NCBI GenBank assembly: GCA_031763025.1
Contig: JASSKH010000028.1
Span: forward strand, 8,633,359-8,697,358
Origin: Macrocystis pyrifera
Taxonomy: Eukaryota > Sar > Phaeophyceae > Laminariales > Laminariaceae
Length of the DNA: 64,000 bases
Direction: 5' to 3'
Of the stretch, positions 21,628-34,500 are shown piece after piece (positions within the stretch are counted from its first letter, which is position 1; each line of letters starts with the position of its first letter). The position numbers and the translations under genes are program-made. The notes below the pieces were generated by a model. It ran no database searches, had not been told where the DNA came from, and saw only the letters and a list, made by a program, of their open reading frames with translations.

Positions 21628-22644
21628 TCAGAACACGCGCTGCCCTTTCGGAGGTAGCGCTACGGTATGGAGAGAGTTAGCAACGATGTCAAGAAGTGTA
21701 TGGCTCTGGCCGTGCTTGCCGTGACCCCGCACGGGGCTGGGGGTAATGCTGTCGATGTAGGCGAAGGCTTCGATCCCACCCCCCCCCTCTGCCCCCGCCG
21801 CCTTGAACTCCGCGCGGAACCACGTCAGCAACATGGTTGCAACGGCACGAAGAACGTCACCGGTTTCTTGGGGTCCTCTTGCTGCACCCCTCTGGAACAA
21901 AGGTGGTACGTCGTCCGATGCTTTCCTCGAATCCGCCCGAGAGAGAACACGCCACAAGATCTCTCGCTGTAGTGCTTGGCCTCAAAATGATGTGAGCGCC
22001 GACACCCAGGTGGCCACCTCCGCATGCACAGCCGTCCTGTTGACCATGTCGAACGCGTTCGAGGAGTCTGTGGGAACGAGCCAGTTGTCCGTCTCGTGCA
22101 GCGCGTTGTGCCACGAACCCCACTTTCTCGACCCCCCCGGCGCAGTGACCTTCAAGCTGCCGCATCTCGTGATTGACCTCCTCCAGCCGCGGTCGCCCCT
22201 GGCGCTTTTTGCTTTGAGGTATTGAGCCGCCTCCAAAGTTTCTGACACAGACCGGTGGGTACAGTCCCCTCAGGGTAGTGAGGCTATTAATAGGCCGCCC
22301 CAATAAGCTTTCAAGAACGCCGGTGGGAATACATCAGGATTTTCGGCACTTTCTCCCACCAGAAGGCTGCCATGTCCTTGCCAAACTCCCCTCGCCCGAC
22401 TTTGGTGTGAATGGTAAAGTGGAGGTGCGCGAAGCTTTGACCGTCGTTTCCCGGGGTCCGACAGAGCGTTGCGGGAGCTGAAAATGTCGAAGGGGACGCT
22501 AACAGGCGTGCTTGTCGTCCAGGTTCCACGGGGGGGGAATTTATGTCCCGTCCCTCGGTGGCGCTCTCGCCGCTGCGGCCGCTGTGGTGACGGCGGCGTG
22601 GTGATCGGACCGGGATTTGGGCCTGCAGCATGTCTCGGGGACAT
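21628..22644 (-). pseudogene. Non-LTR reverse transcriptase relic (copy A)
   Basis: Broken minus-strand frames preserve the RT order: SSRNALSDPGNDGQSFAHLH near 22470, WLVPTDSSNAFDMVNRTAV (motif A region, near 22060), a VQQEDP remnant of the VQQGD motif B near 21880, and IEAFAYIDSIT (motif C, near 21740). Motif C should be YxDD; the second Asp is replaced by Ser. It then reads LHTVALPPKGQ and is lost near 21620. The same family is longer at 35145-40103. The fragment is 5' of the tyrosine recombinase on the same strand, but whether they belong to one element is not shown. Non-functional. Confidence 0.68.
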
Positions 22645-23112
22645 GGCCCGAACGCTCGTTGCTGTGGACAGGCACAGTCTGCCTACGAGTACTCGTATAG
22701 CTGGGTTTCGTTAGGTAGAACTCAAAAAGCAAAAACCGTTATAATGTGTTGTTGGTTCTGTGTTTTTTCAACATCGCCCAGCACAAACAAATGCCTGCAC
22801 ACGTTGCCACACCTAGCTCGACCAACTGTGAACGACTTACCACCGCACCAGCACGAGAAGGTTTCGTTTGTGTGTGTGCGTGCACAGAGCCCGCCGGGAC
22901 TGGAATTGGTGCCGTGTGTGTTGAGAGCGGTGGTCAAACGTGGCCCAAAAAAATGTTGAACCACGCACACCCACCCACACCCACATACAGAGAAACTCAA
23001 AACAAGGCACCCTACCCTCGTATCCGAGCCGCTATGAAGAGGCTTTTTTTTTCTTGGAAAAACCCAAGAAAAAAAAAACGCTCGCGCGCTCTGCGCGCTT
23101 CGCGCGCCTCGT
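22645..23112. other. No gene seen
   Basis: No recognisable gene. It ends at the left arm of a long inverted repeat. Confidence 0.45.
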
Positions 23113-23972
23113 TGTTAATACCAAGTTCAAGTAGACTTGTTTGTAGCTGCCACATCCGACGAAGTCAACATGATGACGACGACGAGGAGAGATAGTGTGG
23201 TATCAAATCAAAGGTCTAAATAGTATCCTCTCTATCCACCATATGCTGACTATGTACTCTGCTGCTGTGCTGCTGCTCAGCTGTCTGTCGTTGTTTTTGT
23301 ACCCATCGCGTACAATAAGTAGTAACGGTTGTGTTGATGTTTCACTTCTATGCCGCGTACCAGGTAGGTACCGTACCACCGTACCTGATACTACTACAGA
23401 AAGTATGTAGTAGTACGTATCTGGTATTATTAATATTAGTGTATTTACTGTTTGTTGAAGTTGTTGGCGCATTGACGATTTCAAAGCTAAACACACCATC
23501 CGTGGTATATAAATACCACATCACCACCACCACGCCACACACACCACTTTATTACATAGTAGTACATACACCACCATCACCACCCACCACACCGTGCAGA
23601 CCGTGCCCGTTCCATCTTTGTAAAAAAATGGAGAAAATGCGCTCGAAAATAGACCAACGAACGGGCGGGAGATGATGAAAAGATTTATCCGAATCCCATC
23701 CAATCATCGGATCCACCCGTACGTAGTCTCGTGGTTTGGTATCATATTATGACATGCAACGGTGAATCCAAATCCCAGCTATTTCGTTCAATGCCCAAGA
23801 TCCAACTATCGTAACAGGAATGTGATACTATTACGGGGGTCCATAGTTAATAGGACCAAATATTGTTAGTAAAAATAGGTAAATATATAGGTTTTTATGT
23901 ATACCATATAGGTCCTATTGACTGTGGACCCCCGTAATAGGTATGATAATTGCTTGCTGTGGAAGTGGAGGG
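23113..23972 (+). repeat. Left arm of long inverted repeat
   Basis: About 750 bp (excluding a nested MITE) that matches 24444-25192 in reverse complement, with scattered substitutions and small indels. Shared landmarks are AATACCAAGTTCAAGTAGAC, CTGCTCAGCTGTCTGT, TGTTGATGTTTCAC, GTGCAGACCGTGCCCGTTCC and CGTAACAGGAATGTGATAC. No conserved coding frame is evident across the arms, although a non-coding or MITE-like origin cannot be told. The spacer is about 470 bp. Confidence 0.88.
23831..23937. mobile_element. 107-bp TA-type MITE inside the inverted repeat
   Basis: The ends are TTACGGGGGTCCATAGT and ACTGTGGACCCCCGTAA, with TA at 23829-23830 and 23938-23939. The opposite arm has no MITE at the matching position (ATGTGATACCAGGTATAACA), so it inserted after the arms were made. 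Confidence 0.92.
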
Positions 23973-24443
23973 CAATAACCAAGCTCACACGGGGGTCAGC
24001 AGCGAAAAACATATCGCAGTCAAATTTGAAAGCAGCAGCAGCAGCAACAACAGCTATTATTATTAATAGCTGCAGAACAGAACAGCAGCACGACATACCA
24101 GTACATATCAGTAGCACCAGGGCAGCGGATAAACAGCGGCAGCAGCAGCAGCAGTAGCACATTATGCACGCCCGAGGCTGCCCGTGGCCCAACAGTCGAG
24201 GCAGGGGAGCCCGGTGGCGCACGGGAGCAAGAAGCACGATGTCGACCTCGTCGTATCCGGTACATGTTGATGACTTAAATTAATTGTTGGTTGCTTGGCG
24301 GTTACACGATAAAAAGTAAAAACGCCTTCAAAATACAACCGAAACTCCACGCCTCCTGCGTGATGATGCTGGTGCCCAATGGCAACGACGAATACTCGTC
24401 ATTGCCATTGCTGGTGCCTAATGGGAATTACTATATATAACCA

Positions 24444-25192
24444 TCCCTCCACTACTTCCTCAGCAAGCACTTGTTATACCTGGTATCACATTCCTGTTAC
24501 GATAGTTGAATCTTGGACATTGAACGAACTAGAGTAGCTGGAATTTGGATTCACCGTTACATACATGTCACATATGGTACCAAACCACAGGACTACGGGT
24601 GGATACGATAATTGGATGGGATTCGGATAAATCTTTTCATCATCTCCCACCGGTTGGTTGTCTATTTTCGGGCGCGTTTTCTCCATTTTTTACATCTAGA
24701 TGGAACGGGCACGGTCTGCACGGTGTGGTGGTGGTGATGGTGGTGTATGTACTATTAATACTACTACTACTGTATAATAAAGTGGTGTGTGTGTGGCGTG
24801 GTGGTGGTGATGTGGTATTTATATACCACGGATGGATGGTGTGTTTGGCTGTGAGATCGTCAATGCGCCAACAACTTGAACAAACAGTTTATAACCTACG
24901 TGCTACTACATACTTTCTGTAGTACCAGGTACGGTACCCACCTGGTACGCGGCATAGACGTGAAACATCAACACGACCGTTACTACTTACTGTACGCGAT
25001 AGGTACAAAAACAACAACAGACAGCTGAGCAGCAGCACAGCGGCAGAGTACATAGCCAGCGTATTATGGTGGATAGAGAGGATACAATCTAGACCCTTGA
25101 TTTGATGCCACACTCTCTCCTCGTCGTCGTCATCATGCTGACTTCGTCGGATATTGCAGCTACAAACAAGTCTATTTGAACTTGGTATTAAT
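24444..25192 (-). repeat. Right arm of long inverted repeat
   Basis: Reverse-complement partner of 23113-23972. It lacks the MITE carried by the left arm. Differences such as a longer (CTA/TAG) stretch near 24755-24775 show the arms have diverged and are not an assembly mirror of each other. Confidence 0.88.
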
Positions 25193-26741
25193 AGTAGTAT
25201 GCGATTGAACTGGGTGGTGTATATTATGCTTGTTGATGATGGTGACGACGACGTGATGATCATCATCATGTGACGATTTGGACAGAATACTACCAGGGTA
25301 TATAGTATTACTCGTACACAGCAGCAGTATCTATGAGGGAGAGCTACTGCTGTAACGCGTCGACGAGTACGTAGAAGATGGATATATATACAAGTATACA
25401 AGGGGGGCCTCGCCGCGGCGGGCTGACGCCCGCCTCCGGCTCCGCGCATGCCCGTAATGGCTAAGGGCGTACCGCTGTGCAACTCGAGGCTGTTAGTGCG
25501 ACAGTACTGCCAAGGGGTGCATTAAAAAAAAACAATTTTGAGTTGAAGAGAAGAAAGAAAACGCTGCAAACACGAGAAAAACAAACATTGTCATCCGCCA
25601 TCCGGCCCAACGACGCGTTACTCGTTCGTATACTACAGCAGCGGCAAGCAGCACTACAAAGTGCTACGTACAAGACGGTCGGCGTCCGTACTGTATACTT
25701 CCTGTACAGATATAGATACTGGACAATTAGTTGAGCTGCAGTCGATCGAGTTAATCGACGGTACGAAGCGCCGGCGATTACGTTGGTGCAGCGCAAGTAA
25801 GTTCAGCAGCAGCAAGCAGCAGCAGCATAGCGTATATAGATAAATACATGTCATAAGAAAATTACGCTGGCACGAGACCTCCGCCGAGACGCCATATATA
25901 TGTCAATGCGAGATGGTAGTCGTACAGCTTCCGAAGCAGATGGATCCGTCTTTCAGCTTTATAAGATGCGGAGACATATCACCCAGAAGAGTTGACTTGC
26001 ACACGAGTATCAGAGCAAGCGACACAGACAGATAGATACCATGTGTGGTACGGTACAAAACGTAATGTGTATTTCGAATATCCAGTACGATGTCATATCT
26101 CATTGCGTTATCTACTAATACTCTCTCTTACAGCAGTGTTGTTGCTGCTGCGTTACAATGTAATGCTGCTTGCTGTTGTTGTAGCATATCTCTGTGTCGT
26201 GGTGTGACCGCAGAGTTTGCTACACCTCTCTCTCTCTAGGAGTAAGAATCGGCACGGACACTGGATGTGTGTGTGTGCTGGGTGTCGACGGGTAGAAATT
26301 ATAGTATTTGTACTTTAACGTGAAGAACACACACACTCAATGAACCTGTCATGGGGAATTCGCGAGTATCGAGAGTGGGCGTGGGTGGTGGGTGCGATTG
26401 TCCGCCCGCTGCGTACGGTTAATACCGGGACTGTATGTAAGCTACAACATTGAGTTGAGCATTCGATGGAAATCGACGAGAGCGGTGCGTGTTATGATAC
26501 TGCTTTGTGGTCCTAACATGCGCATGTGCTAAAAAAAAAAACCTATGCGCTATGAAAATTAATGTACGTACCGGGGAGGAGTGAATGCACATGGAAAACT
26601 TAAGAGACGACACCTACTACCTGTGACCACGGTCCAGAAAAGCTGGGGAGTAAAAAAAAATGATGATAAAACACAGAGGTCGCCATTTCTAGGAGGGTGT
26701 CGCGCTTCAAACTCCATGGCAGCTTAGGGACCGCCAGGAAG
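25193..26741. other. No gene seen
   Basis: Contains short CAG/CTG-type runs (25800-25830, 26130-26185). Unconvincing short open frames only. Confidence 0.45.
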
Positions 26742-26753
26742 CGAAAAGGATCA

Positions 26754-26795
<42 letters not shown>

Positions 26796-27103
26796 GTACT
26801 CAATATCGTGCATGGCCGTAGTCATATGAACATTGGCCCTCGCATCCCTACAATGCCGGGACGGAGCACGTCGGGTTTTCACCGACCAGGCAGACATTGC
26901 TTGTACCAAGCGCGAAGCGCCGTGAGGTGCTGGGCGAGTCGCATGAAGGGTGAGCTGCATCCTACTAAGAACCGCTTTAGAGGCGGATTTTCTTGCATAT
27001 GGAGGACACAGCATCAATGAAGTGGTTTAATTTCTGGTATGGCCACTTCCAGAGACAGCAATGGGTTCACTATGTAACTGCCCCGTGGGTGCCCCACCTT
27101 ATA
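26754..27103 (-). mobile_element. Poly(C)-tailed SINE-like repeat with 12-bp target duplication
   Basis: Read on the minus strand, this is a 5'-truncated family member ending in GAGTACA and 41 C (the G run at 26754-26794). CGAAAAGGATCA occurs on both sides (26742-26753 and 27104-27115). On the right, the duplication continues into GGGGGGG, so the target itself was CGAAAAGGATCA followed by a G run. This is the cleanest evidence in the window that the family retroposes. Confidence 0.9.
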
Positions 27104-27115
27104 CGAAAAGGATCA

Positions 27116-29579
27116 GGGGGGGAGGGGGTTTGGAGGCGGCTTAGGACATAAGAATAGAATGTAGAGAGCACATCTTGAGACGGAGGAGGGAGCAAAATCC
27201 TTAGGATAACAATGGAGTATTTTGTGTAGATAAAGCATAGCGGGAAGTAGACACAGAAGGTAGCTAGACCTTGTGAATCAACGTAGCCACGCACGCCATC
27301 GAGCTGCGAGCGGATAACAAGCATAATAATATAACATATAAAAAAAACGGAAACAACAACAACCTTTTTCACGAAGAAACACGAAAAAAATCTCCTTTTG
27401 ACTACGACAATAAACCAGCACAACACCGAGTACATTGCATCAAGGGCATCCGAAATAAAAGGCTGACCTACACTCTTCCCCCCCCGCCCCCGCAGCGGGT
27501 CGAAAAAAAAAGAAGGCATATCGCCTTACAAAACCTTCCACAGATACGAAAAATCTGATGCACTGCCCGTTCAGACATACAATACACACAACAAAGCGGA
27601 CCAGCAGCAGGTAGGTATACGTTTCCGAGGATGAGAGGTGGAGAATTCGGCCCTCCAACAACGGCTGAAATATATAGTAATACCTGGTGCCTGGTGGTAT
27701 GCGCTATACGAGTCGGATAAATAAATTGCCAGGCGTTCGTGGCAGAGGGGATGGAAATTAACCACATTATTGCTCGGGAAGCTTATCTTTTAGATGAAAA
27801 CCAGGGGTTTCCAGCGACGCGAGGCTAATCACAGCCACCCATCGTGTTCTACAGGAACGATAATAAAAAAGTCGCTGCTTTGAATGAGGCTGAAAGCCCG
27901 GTAAGTACCTGGGTTCAGGCATTGGGATCGTATTTGCAGTACTTTGGAGGCGTATCTTAGATGGAAAACCAGGGCTTTTCCCAGCGAGGCACGAGCTTGG
28001 GTCCCAGTCTCCTCGCGTGCACGAAAGGAACAGAGTTGTTGCTCTTCTTCTATATCTCTATTAAGCAAACTACACACGCGTGAGTACCAACGAGTACCGA
28101 CTTAAAATAGGTAAACCTGCCCAAGGATACAAAGTGTCTCAACCTTGATCTTAACAAGTGGCGTCGTCGGCAGGACCCCAGCTGCTTTTCTTCTCTGCGA
28201 ATCTGTAAGCAACCAACACGCATACACGTGGCGAGTAACAACGAGTACCTGCGCAATAATAATAATGGTATAATATATGCAAATCTGTGGCGAGCGACAC
28301 AGGTTTATTAGGTATGGCGATTGGCGTGTATACCAGCTCGTAGCTGGTGTGTACGCCTAGACTCGATTGCCGATGGCCGGTCAATACACAGTCAAAATAA
28401 ATGTTCGAGGCAAACGTATAGCCACTGTTAGGTGACTTGTACGAGAAGCTTCAATAGAAGAGAAGAAGAAGATGTGGTGACCCCAAGCCACAGTGTTGGT
28501 TCATTTGCTCAGCTGGAAGCTGATGATGGTGAGCAAAAGTAGAGTGAGCTCAAAGGGGAGCGATGCGCGTGTGCGCTCACTGCTCGAAACAAAGGACGAC
28601 CCCTACAAATTCGTTCAACAACAAAAATAGGGAAATACCCTTGCATTCAGTTCAATATAAAACAACACGGAGACCCGCAATTCTACTGCTAAAAACAATA
28701 AAACTTGGGGTACGTACTCATGACCCTCTTGTAGCCTATATTGTTACTTCAATCACAACTAAAACTATGCTACTGGTCCCGACGGGGTACTGAAGATACC
28801 CTGTCCATTATTTACCAGTGCGCACGCACCAGGTACTGCTGTACATGTGTGCTGCTGGCTGTAGATTCTGTACGTACGTAATACAGTAGATCCACGATGC
28901 GCTGCTTGTTATTGAGACCTACTATTATGCAATATGCACGAGTGCACAGCAGTAGATATTATTGCAAGACTGCTGCTGCTGTATACTGCTACAGTAATAC
29001 TACTCACAGACTGGAAAACTGTCCGCGGTACTTAGAAATGCGTAAATGTATACCAGATGACGCAAGTGTTATCGAGTAACGACTATGATGGCTACTGACA
29101 AGTATCATCCTTAATAAGGTTTTGTCCAGACCTCGATCTCATTACAGAATCACCCGATCGATGTATTTTGTGGCTGACACCCTCGCCGCCTGGAGGGCCG
29201 AAATTGAAGAAAAAAAAAAAAAAGCTCGCCGTGGTCATGTGGCTTTTTTTTTTTCGAGTGAGTGTGCTCTTGGAGTGCATACACAAAAAAAAAAAAACTG
29301 ACACGCACAAGAAAATGAGGTTTTGGAAGATTTTTTATTTTTTTCGAACACAGCAGCAACCGCCAGAACTATAATAGTTTGCGTATTGTTGCACGTGCTC
29401 TTGTGCTTGTGGCTTGTGGTGCTGGTGGTGTATTATTGGTCACCGTATTCGCAGAGCGAAAAAACAGAGTATACGCGTACGTAGACACGCAAAGAACCAT
29501 CACGAGAGGCCAGAGACAAAAAATATATATTTTTTTTATTTAGGTAAGAAAAAAATCTTACGAAACTTCGTCAGTAACA
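27116..29579. other. No gene seen
   Basis: Short related segments occur near 27780-27825 and 27950-27995 (AGATGGAAAACCAGGGCTTT type). The region 29066-29112 repeats 17281-17328. No protein domain recognised. Confidence 0.4.
29066..29112 (-). repeat. Short dispersed repeat, copy 2
   Basis: Reverse complement of 17281-17328, nearly identical over about 47 bp (GTGTTATCGAGTAACGACTA...). Flanks differ. Confidence 0.7.
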
Positions 29580-29652
29580 GCTTCTGTGGTGTAGTGGTTA
29601 GCATTCCTCATTTGGGTTGAGGAGGTCCTGGGTTCAAATCCCAGCTGAAGCC
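29580..29652 (+). tRNA. tRNA-Pro (anticodon UGG)
   Basis: A 73-nt cloverleaf. Acceptor stem GCTTCTG / CTGAAGC has six pairs and one T-T mismatch. The D arm is GTGT-AGTGGTTA-GCAT. The anticodon stem is CCTCA / TGAGG with loop TTTGGGT, giving anticodon TGG, which reads CCA proline codons. The T arm is CTGGG-TTCAAAT-CCCAG. The internal promoter is visible: A box TGGTGTAGTGG and B box GGTTCAAATCC. A T-rich run with T5 and T8 follows from 29655, serving as Pol III terminator. No intron and no encoded CCA, as expected for a eukaryotic nuclear gene. The T-T mismatch means function is likely but not certain. Confidence 0.9.
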
Positions 29653-29654
29653 GT

Positions 29655-29670
29655 TATTTTTATTTTTTTT
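29655..29670 (+). terminator. Pol III T-run terminator of tRNA-Pro
   Basis: The T-rich run TTATTTTTATTTTTTTT begins three bases after the tRNA discriminator base. Confidence 0.7.
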
Positions 29671-31720
29671 CGTTCTTGTTTTTTTTTTTTCCGTTTGTCT
29701 TTTTTTTTTCGCACGAACTGTTTTTTGGTTTGTGTTTTGGCGTGCCCACATAACAATAGTACTGGCTGTATAGACTTATTTAATAACTGGTACATGCCTT
29801 ACGAGGTACCTGGTATGGCGTACAATACCAACATACCAGGTAAGTATGTGGCTTACGTACACAGCTCCGTGTGAGCGAAATGCTAAGAAAACAACAGTCA
29901 AGCATACCTCGGGCAAGACTGCTGTATGTACTCATATTCGTGTACCAGAGGTACATGTGTAACTCTGTCCCGAAATATAATAACCGTTTGGTTGAACAAT
30001 TAGAGTAAAACCGGTCCTATTATTATGGAAAGAGCGGTGCATAGTTTCGACGAAGTCCTCGATCTCACAGCTAGCAGCTGTTGTTTTTGAAGTAGAACTA
30101 CTTACTTAGATCTCGATCTCTGAGCGTGCTCGGTTGGTACATCCCTGGCCTCTCAGAGCTCCCACTTGGAAATCGCCTCCTTTTATTACTTGCCGGACCC
30201 TTCCAGCGGGTCTTTGTTTTCTCCATTTCTCGTCGTACTTTCAGTCCTTCTTTCCTTTTTTCTTCTTTGGTTTCGTGTGCGTGCGTGTACTCCGAGCACG
30301 GTTGCGCGGGCGAACCCGGCACCGTCGCGGGTGTCAGCGGGTGCTGGCGGGTAGAGGGGGAGTTGCGAGGAGCGCGGTCGCCGCTTTCGTGCCTCGGCGT
30401 CGCGTATGTCTCGAGACACGAGGGATGCATCAACAGGCTCTGTATGATCTCCATTTGTGTTGTTTTGATAGAGTACGTACGAGTATTTAAGGGTCGTTCG
30501 AGATTGTAAGATAATATTCAAGCGGTGCTTATTTTTGCGACCGGGCTGAAAGTCACAAGAGGGAGGTACCCCGAATGAGCACCAACATTGTCGAGCTTGC
30601 GTCGAGGTCCACCGTGAGCAACGGGCTTCACGCGAGGCGGGCGACGGGGCTCACTGTGGAAGAGAGGGAGGAAAGCTTTACCCGGACTGAATCGGCGGCG
30701 AGATGGTCGCGAGAGCGGCGGGCGGCGTACGAGGCTGAGAGAGAAAGCTCTGGTGTTTGATTTTTCCTTTTTTTCTTTTTTTCATTTTTTTTTTTTGACT
30801 GGTGTAAGGTGTTCCTATAAGGCAGGAAATTATTATACGAACGGGGACGGGGATTTTTTTTCTTTCAGATATTTTCGGTTTCGTTTTCATTGTATTTGCT
30901 GTGTTGTTGTGTATCAGTGTACCGTGCTGTGCTTCGCTATCTTTCGTACATACGAGTGCAGACACAGAGCATATCGAAAGAAGAAAATAAGTACTCTACC
31001 TGGGGTATGTTCGTATGTATGTACGACATGTGAGCGAGCGTAGCGGAAAACTGCCCGCGACGCGAAGCATATGTGGCGTCCGAGCTGTTTTCTCCTGAAG
31101 CATGGCAGCGGGACTCTTGGCATTATCAAGTCGCCAGTTTGCAACAAGCAATATTCAATCATGGACCTCCGCTCCGCATAATTTTTTGATGTACTTTTCC
31201 TTCCTGAGCGAGCGTAGCGGGCGGCGTAGGCCGCCCGCGGAGCGAAGCGCCTTGTATATAAATACTCGTTTGATACAGGGGGGTCCGTGAAAAAGAGAAA
31301 ACGACACACCACATCCCCAGAGGTCGGAATGGAAAACGTTAACCTTGGCAACCGTTTTGTGATCACATGATGAAATAAGAAAAACATACATATTTTTCTT
31401 CATTTTTTCATTTTTTTCATTTGGTTCTAGTAACTCCCCCCCCCCACGTCTAGCGAAAAAAAAAAGTGTGACGGTTTACATTTTTTTTTCTGGCGCCCTT
31501 GTATGATACGAGTATTACCTGTGAGTAACAAGAAAGCTGTGGCCCAGGCTGGATTTCTTGTATTGAAAATGGGTATATTCTACAACTAATTTATTAGAGT
31601 ACACATATATACGAGTACATACAGATACTCAATAATTCATGATTTCCTGTTAATCTCAAGCCTGCCTGTGCTTTTCTTATTGCTCGTTTTCTTAATTAGT
31701 TGATAGATGTCCTGTGCTAT
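29671..31720. other. No gene seen
   Basis: Includes a dispersed repeat at 30091-30240 (see that entry). A short frame at 30575-30760 has no recognisable domain. Otherwise T-rich and featureless. Confidence 0.4.
30091..30240 (+). repeat. Dispersed repeat, copy 1
   Basis: About 150 bp matching 45845-46001 in reverse complement. Shared blocks are TAGAACTACTTA, CTCGGTTGGTACATCCCTGG, CTCCCACTTGGAAATCGCCT and GGGTCTTTGTTTTCTCCATT. It abuts a decayed gypsy element in the other copy, so a solo LTR or SINE is possible; class unknown. Confidence 0.72.
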
Positions 31721-32484
<764 letters not shown>

Positions 32485-32551
32485 TACCGCTTGCTGTATT
32501 CTTCTCACATTGTAAGCAATCTGTACGTTTAATAATATTATTAATAGTATT

Positions 32552-32613
32552 TCTCATTTATTTGGGTTGAAGGTTGGTGGGGTGCATGTTATGTTCAAAT
32601 CTCAGTTGAAGAC
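32552..32613 (+). pseudogene. Degenerate tRNA-Pro-like remnant
   Basis: CTCATTTATTTGGGTTGAAGG resembles the anticodon arm, and GTTCAAATCTCAGTTGAAG the T arm plus acceptor 3' strand, of the tRNA-Pro at 29580-29652. About 20 extra bases lie between them, and the 5' half is missing or unrecognisable. It lies just past the (CTA)n tract. Confidence 0.45.
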
Positions 32614-33031
32614 ATACACTGCTGCTGCCGCCGTAGACTACGAGTGCCTCATACGTATACCATCCATGTTGTGAGTCGCTTTTTTCGGACGATTTTTTGT
32701 CGGTTTATCAAGACCAAAAACCGGCTTTTTTAAGTCGTTTTTTTTTTTTTTTTTTAATTACAAATCCGAAAAAAAAACCGACTCGATTTTTTTGGGTCGT
32801 TTTTTTTTTTTCCCTGCCCCCTGCGCCAATTACGCTCACATTATGTATGGAAATATCAGCATATCCTACAATACAACTTCGTTCGGGCAAATTTGATACG
32901 TCACGGGACAGCTTAGGCGGACTTTAATTGCGCGCCGCGCAATGTATGTAAAACCCCTGTTGTGGCAGATACTAGAGCAATGTATAGTCATTCCCATTGA
33001 CTGGAGCCAACTTTTATGAGAATCCTCGGCA
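32614..33031. other. No gene seen; T runs
   Basis: Contains T runs with short GGTCG and ACCGACTC-like pieces. No gene. Confidence 0.45.
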
Positions 33032-33486
33032 GACATCGATCGACAATACCAACGATACCGTCATGAAATCTGAACGGAATGCGCTGGTTAAGGTCTCCGA
33101 TCCAGCCTAGTGTCACAGTGCTCACATCTCGGTCGGTAATATGTGGCGTGGGCTGACCAGGCGTCTGATAAAAAAACATTTTGGCACTGGTGTGTACAAA
33201 AGACAGACGACAAAAAATCTCTACCCCTCTCCGATGGCAAAAAATAGACCATTTTTCAGGTTTGACATCGATCGACAAACCCAACGATTACGTCACGAAC
33301 TCTGAATGAAGCGCGCTGGTTAGAGGCTCCGACCCACACTAGCATCACAGTTCTCACACCTCGGTCGGTGATATGTGGCGTGGGTGGGCGAGGCGTCTAC
33401 TACAAACATATTTGGCAGCTGGTGTGTAGAAAACAGACGACAAAAACGCTCGATTCCTCTCCGTTGGCACAAAACAGAGCTTTTTG
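33032..33486 (+). repeat. Tandem duplication, 232-bp unit, two copies
   Basis: The unit starting GACATCGATCGACAATACCA at 33032 recurs as GACATCGATCGACAAACCCA at 33264. Shared blocks include GCGCTGGTTA, CTCGGTCGGT, ATATGTGGCGTGGG and ACAGACGACAAAAA. Copies are diverged. No coding frame is conserved between them. Confidence 0.82.
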
Positions 33487-34244
33487 AAAGCTGTGACGAA
33501 GAGCATAGGACACCGCGGCCAACTTCTCGCCCCCTAGACGACGGATTCCAATTATACCTCCCAGGCCATAGTTAACACTCATTGGCCTTGCCCGGTACCA
33601 AGCTCGTTGACCGTGGGTGGATTATACGCCGAGATCGAAGGTCAATCGTCGCGAGACTGCGGGTGTGCGAGCTGCGAGCTGTTCCTTTCTTCTTCTAGTT
33701 TGTGTGCGGCATGATTTCACGTGGTTCCCGTGGTTCCCGTTAATACAGCGATTTTTTATTGGAAGATGGCTCCCGTCGTTCGCGTTATTTCAGCCATTTG
33801 ATTGGAAGATAGCTGGCGTCAACTGCCCCGTGTTATTTTAGACTGTTTGCGATGAAAAAAAAATGACTCGACCTATGTGCAGCTGCATTCTGCACAGAAG
33901 GGGTGCGGGTCATATGTCTCATTGGTCAAGGCAGGTCTTTCGGCCGCCCAGTGTTTTTTTTTTAAAACGCCACCAAAACTCGCGGCGGAGCCGCGTGACT
34001 GCCCCTGCCGACCTCGAGGCCCCCAAAGGGTTGGGGGTTCGGGTTCGGGTTCGGGTCAGGCCTGGGGTTGGGTTGGTCTGAGTCCACGTGCAAGGTTGAA
34101 ATTGACGACACACACCCTGCACAAAGTTTTGTGCAGAATGCAGCTGCACGTAGCGCACGTAAAAAAAAATACGTCCCAGGGTCCCAGGTCAACTTACAGG
34201 TATTAATAGTGTGTACTTGTATGTCCAAGCGCGAATAACGAACG
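33487..34244. other. No gene seen
   Basis: Holds a short GGGTTC array at about 34030-34056. An inverted pair TGCAGCTGCATTCTGCACA (33878-33896) / TGTGCAGAATGCAGCTGCA (34129-34147) encloses about 230 bp and may be a foldback element. No gene recognised. Confidence 0.45.
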
Positions 34245-34500
34245 ATTTGTCTGTTTTCTCTCCGTTTATCTGTTTGTCTTTCTGTCTGTTTGTCTGACTG
34301 TCTTCGTATCTATTTGTCTGTCTGTCTGTAAGCCTGCCTGTCTATCTGTCTGTGAGCCTGTCTGTCTGCATGTCTGTCTGTTTGCCGGTCTGTTTGTTTG
34401 TCCATCTGTCGGTCTGTCTGTTTGTCTGTCTTTGGCTTTCTGTGTGTCTGTCCGTCCGTCCGTCTCTCTGTGTTTGCCTGTTTTCTGATAATTTGTTTGT
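34245..34500. repeat. (TCTG)n microsatellite, imperfect
   Basis: Many TCTG/TTTG tetranucleotides over about 255 bp with frequent substitutions. Gln/Thr/Arg/Asp-rich frames on the minus strand are artefacts. Confidence 0.9.

Noticed and set aside
20307..22644. Single DIRS-type element made of the RT and tyrosine recombinase
   Set aside because: The RT belongs to the VQQGD non-LTR group seen with an endonuclease tail at 35-40 kb, and no RNase H is found, so adjacency is more likely accidental; not excluded.
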